Source: Flavobacterium sp. CBA20B-1
Lineage (GTDB): Bacteria; Bacteroidota; Bacteroidia; Flavobacteriales; Flavobacteriaceae
Direction: 5' to 3'
Assembly: GCF_028473145.1 (NCBI RefSeq)
Contig: NZ_CP092370.1
Coordinates: forward strand, 1,240,001-1,304,000
DNA: 64,000 nt
How positions within the stretch are numbered: position 1 is the stretch's first letter; the number at the start of each line of letters is the position of its first letter. The position numbers and the translations under genes were made by a program. Under the pieces are notes generated by a model. It was not told the DNA's origin, did not search any database, and saw only the letters and a program-made list of their open reading frames with translations. Below, piece by piece: positions 59,893 through 64,000 of the stretch.

Positions 59893-60645
59893 ATGGAACA
59901 AGAACCACTTTATTTGATAGCTAGCCGTAAAAGACGAATCGCCGCATTTTTTATTGATCATTTTATAATGACTTCTTTAATAGTTTCGTTAGCATTTATA
60001 GCTTTAGGTTCGAATTTTATGGAAGAAGATAATCCAAGTAAATTCATAATTACTTTATTTTCTATTTTGATTCCGGGTATGTTTTTATATCTTTCTAAAG
60101 ATTCCATAAAAGGTAATAGCATAGGAAAATGGGCTATGGGAATTATGATTCGTGATGAAAGAAATCCTGATATAGTTCCATCGTACAGCAAATTATTATT
60201 AAGAAATTTACTGCTTATTATTTGGCCTGTTGAATTCATTGTACTTGCAACCAACAACGAAAAGAAAAGATTAGGCGATAAAATTGCAAATACAATAGTT
60301 GTAAAAAATCCTAATAAGCCTACAAAATTACCACGAATTTTAATTATTGTGGGCGCAGCAATATCATTCTGTGTTCTTCTATTTTTTATCGTTGGCAATA
60401 CCATGAAAAACTCAGCAGCATATAAAGTTTCTGTTGCAGAAATTGAAAAAAACGAACAAATAATATCTGAAACAGGAGGAATAAAAGGCTATGGAATGAT
60501 TCCTACGGGGAATATAAAATCTGTAAACGGTTATGGACAAGCACAACTTGAAATTAAAGTTTTAGGAAATCAAAAAGATGTTAACGTGAGCGTTTATTTA
60601 GAAAAAGAACCTAATAAAGATTGGAAAATAATAGAAATGCAATAA
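59893..60645 (+). CDS. RDD family membrane protein
   Basis: A 250-residue protein; ATG 59893 (MEQEPLYLIASRKRRIAAFF) is chosen since the frame upstream is repeat DNA. The RDD domain covers the first 150 residues (RRIAAFFIDHFIMTSLI; SIGKWAMGIMIRDERNPDI; KKRLGDKIANTIVVK), with three helices. A fourth helix (ILIIVGAAISFCVLLFFIVG) is followed by a beta-rich domain of 80 residues probably outside the membrane (GYGQAQLEIKVLGNQ). It lies in the segment inserted between purK and purE. Function unknown. Confidence 0.82.
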   Translation: MEQEPLYLIASRKRRIAAFFIDHFIMTSLIVSLAFIALGSNFMEEDNPSKFIITLFSILIPGMFLYLSKDSIKGNSIGKWAMGIMIRDERNPDIVPSYSKLLLRNLLLIIWPVEFIVLATNNEKKRLGDKIANTIVVKNPNKPTKLPRILIIVGAAISFCVLLFFIVGNTMKNSAAYKVSVAEIEKNEQIISETGGIKGYGMIPTGNIKSVNGYGQAQLEIKVLGNQKDVNVSVYLEKEPNKDWKIIEMQ

Positions 60646-60686
60646 TGTCTGATTTTTTATTAACTTTAATGAAAATTTAATTTAAA

Positions 60687-60929
60687 ATGAGTACTTCAGA
60701 CTTACAACTAAAGCTAGAGATAATCAGCAGAATTACAGAATTAAAAGAAGTTCGTGTAATTAAGGAGATTAAAAAAATTTTAGCTTTTGAACTAGAAGAA
60801 AGTCTGTATGAATTATCTACAGATCAAAAAAATCGCGTTGCAGAAGCAAGGAAGGAATATAGAAATGGCGATTACATTACTAATGAAGAAGCTGAAAATG
60901 AAATTGACCAATGGCTAAAAGAAGAGTAG
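60687..60929 (+). CDS. Antitoxin of a RelE/ParE-type module
   Basis: An 80-residue acidic helical protein (LQLKLEIISRITELKEVRVI; then AEARKEYRNGDYITNEEAEN and EIDQWLKEE). Size, the EAENEIDQWL C-terminus and its overlap with the toxin frame match the small antitoxins that precede RelE/ParE toxins in Bacteroidota. The reading frame is intact although the toxin next to it (60911) is broken. Confidence 0.75.
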   Translation: MSTSDLQLKLEIISRITELKEVRVIKEIKKILAFELEESLYELSTDQKNRVAEARKEYRNGDYITNEEAENEIDQWLKEE

Positions 60930-61214
60930 TTTGGACAAAATCGGCTCATTTTGAAAGAATAAAATAATGAATTATTGATACCACAAAACCAAGTCAAAAA
61001 CCTATTCAAAAAAGCTTAATAAATTATTTTCTAAACTATAAAACTTCTCTGTACACATCCTGAAATAGGAAGAGCTTCGAGAGATAGTTCCATAAGGATA
61101 ACCATTATACGTGATTATTTAATTTTTTACGAATTTACCACAACCGAACTAATAATTTTATCTGTTTGGGATACAAGAAGAAATGAAAAAGATACTGAAT
61201 TTGATTTTACTTAA
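60911..61214 (+). pseudogene. RelE/ParE-type toxin, inactivated
   Basis: The frame starts MAKRRVVWTKSAHFERIK and meets a TAA after 18 codons. Homology continues in shifted frames (KSKTYSKKLNKLFSKL, then THPEIGRASRDSS, IRITIIRDYLIFYEF and LSVWDTRRNEKD), the typical RelE/ParE core and end. At least two frameshifts and three internal stops are needed to restore it. It overlaps the antitoxin end by 19 bases, as expected for a TA operon. The toxin cannot be functional. Confidence 0.82.
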
Positions 61215-61485
61215 AAAATTTTACATTATAATTTATACTGTAATTTCTTTTTGTGTTGCCTCATTTTTATCGTTAACGTTTTCATTTTTTCAAAATAAGA
61301 TTACTAATTCTTTTCCAAATTTTGAGATAGGGTTCCCTTTCATATTTTATAAGCAATTTCTTGTACAAAACTTAAATTGTTCAGATATTCACCACCACAC
61401 AAACATTCAAAATATTATATACAACTTTTTAATTTATTTTATTATTGTTGTACTTATAAAATCAAAACAACTAAACAAAAAATAA
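61183..61485 (+). CDS. Small hypothetical membrane protein with altered end
   Basis: A 100-residue protein with two hydrophobic helices (FYIIIYTVISFCVASFLSL; YNFLIYFIIVVLI) around a loop with PNFEIGFPFIFYKQF, a type common in Bacteroidota. Its start overlaps the end of the broken toxin. Its last codons (KQLNKK, stop) lie in DNA that is almost identical to the leader of purE (61618-61652), so the original C-terminus may have been lost when the segment was inserted. Confidence 0.55.
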   Translation: MKKILNLILLKKFYIIIYTVISFCVASFLSLTFSFFQNKITNSFPNFEIGFPFIFYKQFLVQNLNCSDIHHHTNIQNIIYNFLIYFIIVVLIKSKQLNKK

Positions 61486-61503
61486 ACATAGCAGTAATAA
61501 TGG
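61469..61503 (+). repeat. Remnant of the purE leader and first codons
   Basis: This 35-base stretch matches 61618-61652 with four mismatches: the shared AACTAAACAAAAAAT leader, then AGCAGTA and TAATGG from the first codons of purE. The ATG start itself has become ATA. Confidence 0.8.
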
Positions 61504-61520
61504 CTAAAGTATAAATTTTA

Positions 61521-61616
61521 TTTGCTGCAAGGTTTCCAAAACCTGGTAGCTATCAGATTTGAAAAAAAGTAACACCTACAAGGTTGCACATACCTTGCAA
61601 AATAATAGAAAATAAT
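61521..61616. repeat. Leader repeat D, copy 2 (upstream of purE)
   Basis: Related copy of 59782-59877 ahead of purE, with a change that weakens the second hairpin (AAGGTTGCACATACCTT). Confidence 0.8.
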
Positions 61617-61630
61617 AAACTAAACAAAAA

Positions 61631-62110
61631 ATGAAAGTAGCAGTAGTAATGGGCAGCATTTCGGATATGCCAGTAATGCAGCAAGCAATAGACATATTAA
61701 AAGAATTTGGCGTAGAAACGCATGTGGATATTGTATCGGCACACAGAACACCAGAAAAATTGGTCGATTTTTCTAACAACGCACACAATAACGGTATCAA
61801 TGTAATTATTGCAGGTGCAGGCGGTGCAGCACATTTACCAGGGATGGTAGCCAGTATGAGTCCGTTGCCAGTGATTGGCGTTCCAGTAAAATCGAGTAAT
61901 TCTATTGACGGTTGGGATTCGGTTTTATCAATTTTGCAAATGCCAGGCGGTGTTCCTGTGGCAACTGTGGCATTGAACGGAGCAAAAAATGCAGGTTTGT
62001 TGGCCGTGCAAATTTTGGCAAGTCAAAATGCAACGTTGTTACAAAAAATGATGGATTACAAATTAGGTTTAAAAGAAGCGGTTATAAAAGCAGCTGAAGA
62101 CTTAAAGTAA
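61631..62110 (+). CDS. purE: N5-carboxyaminoimidazole ribonucleotide mutase
   Basis: A 159-residue mutase converting N5-CAIR to CAIR, the step after PurK. MGSISDMPVM and the SAHRTPEKLVDF motif form the active site, with AGAGGAAHLPGMVAS and PVIGVPVKS further on. Length is that of class I PurE. A 35-base copy of its leader and start lies 149 bases upstream, behind the insert that separates it from purK. Confidence 0.96.
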   Translation: MKVAVVMGSISDMPVMQQAIDILKEFGVETHVDIVSAHRTPEKLVDFSNNAHNNGINVIIAGAGGAAHLPGMVASMSPLPVIGVPVKSSNSIDGWDSVLSILQMPGGVPVATVALNGAKNAGLLAVQILASQNATLLQKMMDYKLGLKEAVIKAAEDLK

Positions 62111-62113
62111 AAC

Positions 62114-62142
62114 AAAACTGCCTCAACGGTTGAGGCGGTTTT
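62114..62142. terminator. Terminator after purE
   Basis: AACTGCCTCAAC and GTTGAGGCGGTT with T-run; convergent with 62166. Confidence 0.85.
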
Positions 62143-62165
62143 TCATTTTTTTAAAGAAGAAATAA

Positions 62166-63140
62166 CTATTTTATCTGCACATTAGTCAAACTGTTCCACT
62201 TTAAATTATTGAAAGATCCGACGGTTTGTTTTATTTTGTTCAAGTGATAGGTTTTACCATTATCTTTCACCACAATTTCATTTTCTGAAACGATATAGAT
62301 AGTGTTTTTATTCTGAAACGATACCGTTTTATGGGCTTTGTTGTACGTAAAACCTTCGTCAATAAAAAGTTCCACCACATCTTCTGCATTGGTAAAAATA
62401 TATGTCAAATGTTCGTCGCCATAAATACCCATTAAGTGCATTTTCTTGCCGTTTTCAAAAATCATGGTAAATTCAGGTTTGTTATCATAAGCAAATTCTT
62501 GATGGGTACTGGTAACCATCTTACCATTTATGCGTTTTTGAACAGAATAATCTACCAAAAAACCCGAATATGATTCTTCGATGATTTCGATAGGAACCGC
62601 CTTGTTATCTTCTACAATGTATGTAGAAAACTGATGCCAGCAGCAACCGCTTTTTGTCATGGTTTGCAACTGTTTCTTTTCATTGTCAACTGTAAACATT
62701 CCGCAGTAATTTGATCCTAATTCGGTAAAACTTTCATTGTAAACAAAAGCGTTTTTATCAGCCAGATAAATCTCATACGCTGGTCCGCCATAGCAACTGT
62801 AATTCCCGTTTCGCAAGGCAATATCTTCTTTTCCGTCGAAATTAAAATCTTCAAAAATTAAAATGCTTTGTTCGCCATAAGGAATTTCTTTTATATTTGA
62901 TTTTACCTTAGATTCTTCCATATCGTATTCTGAATAAAAAGCAGGTTTAGAAAAAATCAACTTTCCATTTTTCTTTTGATAGATATTCAGCGTACAGTTT
63001 GTTTCAAGATCAGAATTTTCTTGATTGCCCTCAACAATAATTTTCCCGGAAAAATCGTCAGAAAAACCAATCAAATCAAACGATTTTTGTGCCGTTGCAA
63101 AAAAGGGCATCAATAGTATTAAAAACAACATTTTCTTCAT
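62166..63140 (-). CDS. Hypothetical periplasmic protein with a VCBS/XAC2610-like segment
   Basis: A 324-residue exported protein (signal MKKMLFLILLMPFFATAQ). The middle has IFEDFNFDGKEDIALRNGNY, the calcium-loop pattern of FG-GAP/XAC2610-type domains, and a cluster of cysteines (YSCYGG; NYCGMF; SGCCWHQF) in which the SGCCWHQ motif stands out. The C-terminal half (MIFENGKKMHLMGIYGDEHL) is beta-rich. No function assigned. It shares a strand with the UbiA-like gene upstream, six bases away. Confidence 0.65.
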   Translation of the reverse strand: MKKMLFLILLMPFFATAQKSFDLIGFSDDFSGKIIVEGNQENSDLETNCTLNIYQKKNGKLIFSKPAFYSEYDMEESKVKSNIKEIPYGEQSILIFEDFNFDGKEDIALRNGNYSCYGGPAYEIYLADKNAFVYNESFTELGSNYCGMFTVDNEKKQLQTMTKSGCCWHQFSTYIVEDNKAVPIEIIEESYSGFLVDYSVQKRINGKMVTSTHQEFAYDNKPEFTMIFENGKKMHLMGIYGDEHLTYIFTNAEDVVELFIDEGFTYNKAHKTVSFQNKNTIYIVSENEIVVKDNGKTYHLNKIKQTVGSFNNLKWNSLTNVQIK

Positions 63141-63146
63141 TTTTTC

Positions 63147-63980
63147 TTATATATAATTGAATAAAACAACCAGCAAAAACCACAATATCGGCACACTTTC
63201 TACCCAAAAAAGGGTGTAATATTTTGATCGGTTTGGGTTTGCATAATAGGTAAACAATGCAATTACCAAAACCAATATCAGGTTAATAAACCATTGGTTT
63301 CCGTAGTAATTCACTTTTAAAAATTCTAGAAAATAAAACGGAATCAGTAGCAAACCAATCAAATATTTGGTTTTTAAAACACCTATTGTTTGCGGAACGG
63401 TTTTTAGTCGGATATCATCGTACTTTAAATCGTTAATTTCAAAAATCAATATCAATATTAGTGTAAGAATAAAGCGCTGCGAAAACTTAAAAAACACATC
63501 GTTTTCTATAATTTGGTCAGCGTTTACAATGGGCAGCAACGTTGTTACACCCGCCCAACACAACGACACGATATAAATTTTGATACCCGCTAAATTTCGC
63601 AAATTAGTTTTCGACTTTGCCACCGGAATTACATATAGCACACATAAAAAAGCAAAGAAAACAGTGAGCATTTGGGCGTTAAAATTCAAATAGAAAAAGC
63701 TAATAGCTGCAATCAGCATACTTATTGTGCTTATTGCAAGCACACTTTTTAAAAAAGGTGTCAACCGTTTTCTTTTGACAATTATTGGTGCATATTTAAT
63801 AAAATTATAACTAAAAACAGTACCAAAAAAAACCAATGCAGTTACAGCAGCATTAAAAGAAAGGTAGCAAAAATAAAAAGTCATTTGCACCAAAGCAGTG
63901 GTTGCCAGCGCCACATGCAAACTAGCCTGCAAATACCAGTCAAAAAAACGCGTGAAATATATAGTACTCTGTTGCTGCAT
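63147..63980 (-). CDS. UbiA-like prenyltransferase family membrane protein
   Basis: A 277-residue protein with eight or so helices. The second aspartate-rich site (INDLKYDDIRLKTVPQTIG) matches the DxxxD signature before the LPxxxG turn of UbiA enzymes; the first site is degenerate (SYNFIKYAPIIVKRKRL). It may not be catalytic or may use another substrate; many flavobacterial relatives are annotated hypothetical. The gene begins 20 bases from the window edge. Confidence 0.72.
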   Translation of the reverse strand: MQQQSTIYFTRFFDWYLQASLHVALATTALVQMTFYFCYLSFNAAVTALVFFGTVFSYNFIKYAPIIVKRKRLTPFLKSVLAISTISMLIAAISFFYLNFNAQMLTVFFAFLCVLYVIPVAKSKTNLRNLAGIKIYIVSLCWAGVTTLLPIVNADQIIENDVFFKFSQRFILTLILILIFEINDLKYDDIRLKTVPQTIGVLKTKYLIGLLLIPFYFLEFLKVNYYGNQWFINLILVLVIALFTYYANPNRSKYYTLFWVESVPILWFLLVVLFNYI

Positions 63981-64000
63981 AACTTGTTGCTGTTCACAAA

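Noticed and set aside
1..64000. tRNA, rRNA or riboswitch genes
   Set aside because: No cloverleaf, T-loop GGTTCGAATCC-type sequence, rRNA segment or known riboswitch core was found on reading both strands, though a covariance search was not possible.

Overview
The window looks like chromosomal DNA of a Bacteroidota bacterium of the family Flavobacteriaceae; the genus cannot be fixed from sequence alone. Evidence: AT-rich DNA, two proteins with C-terminal type IX secretion (T9SS) sorting domains, many short signal peptides and lipoboxes, an S46 dipeptidyl-peptidase, promoters of the TTTG / TAnnTTTG type, and no clear Shine-Dalgarno sites. No rRNA, tRNA, CRISPR array, transposase or integrase was recognised.

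Layout. 1-11,930: end of a rhomboid protease, an M3 metallopeptidase, a two-gene surface-protein cassette flanked by a duplicated 3' end of the peptidase gene, an ALDH3-type aldehyde dehydrogenase diverging from a Crp/Fnr regulator, then small enzymes and a GHL10 lipoprotein. 11,968-18,650: a broken XRE regulator/membrane protein pair, a processive GT2 glycosyltransferase, leucyl aminopeptidase, AlkB and RarA. 18,790-22,774: a six-gene operon with an ABC transporter whose permease has a histidine-rich loop, two tandem DUF3299-like proteins and a HAD phosphatase; a metal (zinc-like) role is inferred. 22,775-26,325: repeat-rich DNA around a T9SS protein carrying a 12-G coding tract. 26,326-41,362: regulators, RadC, Mpl, lipoproteins, an S46 peptidase and a BON-LysM protein. 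41,582-49,889: SNase and Cys-rich lipoproteins, then a tight eight-gene operon built around a von Willebrand A protein, a PP2C phosphatase and two atypical kinases (a TerY-P-like triad) with a PLD-family protein, two DUF4407-type membrane proteins and a DUF4236 microprotein. 50,095-64,000: a two-component pair, hpt-adk-obg, a CNNM/CorC transporter, and purK and purE separated by a decaying insert.

The strongest candidate for an undescribed system is 42,321-49,889. Phosphatase, PLD protein and one kinase share a C-terminal tail of the form K-S-I-F-D-K-F (degenerate in the kinase), which suggests a common docking partner. A second theme is genome plasticity: three cassettes are flanked by direct duplications of host sequence (peptidase 3' end, 346-bp repeat, purE leader), and G-homopolymers sit in two exported-protein genes, suggesting phase variation. 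Functions are assigned from motifs read by eye; no database search was possible.
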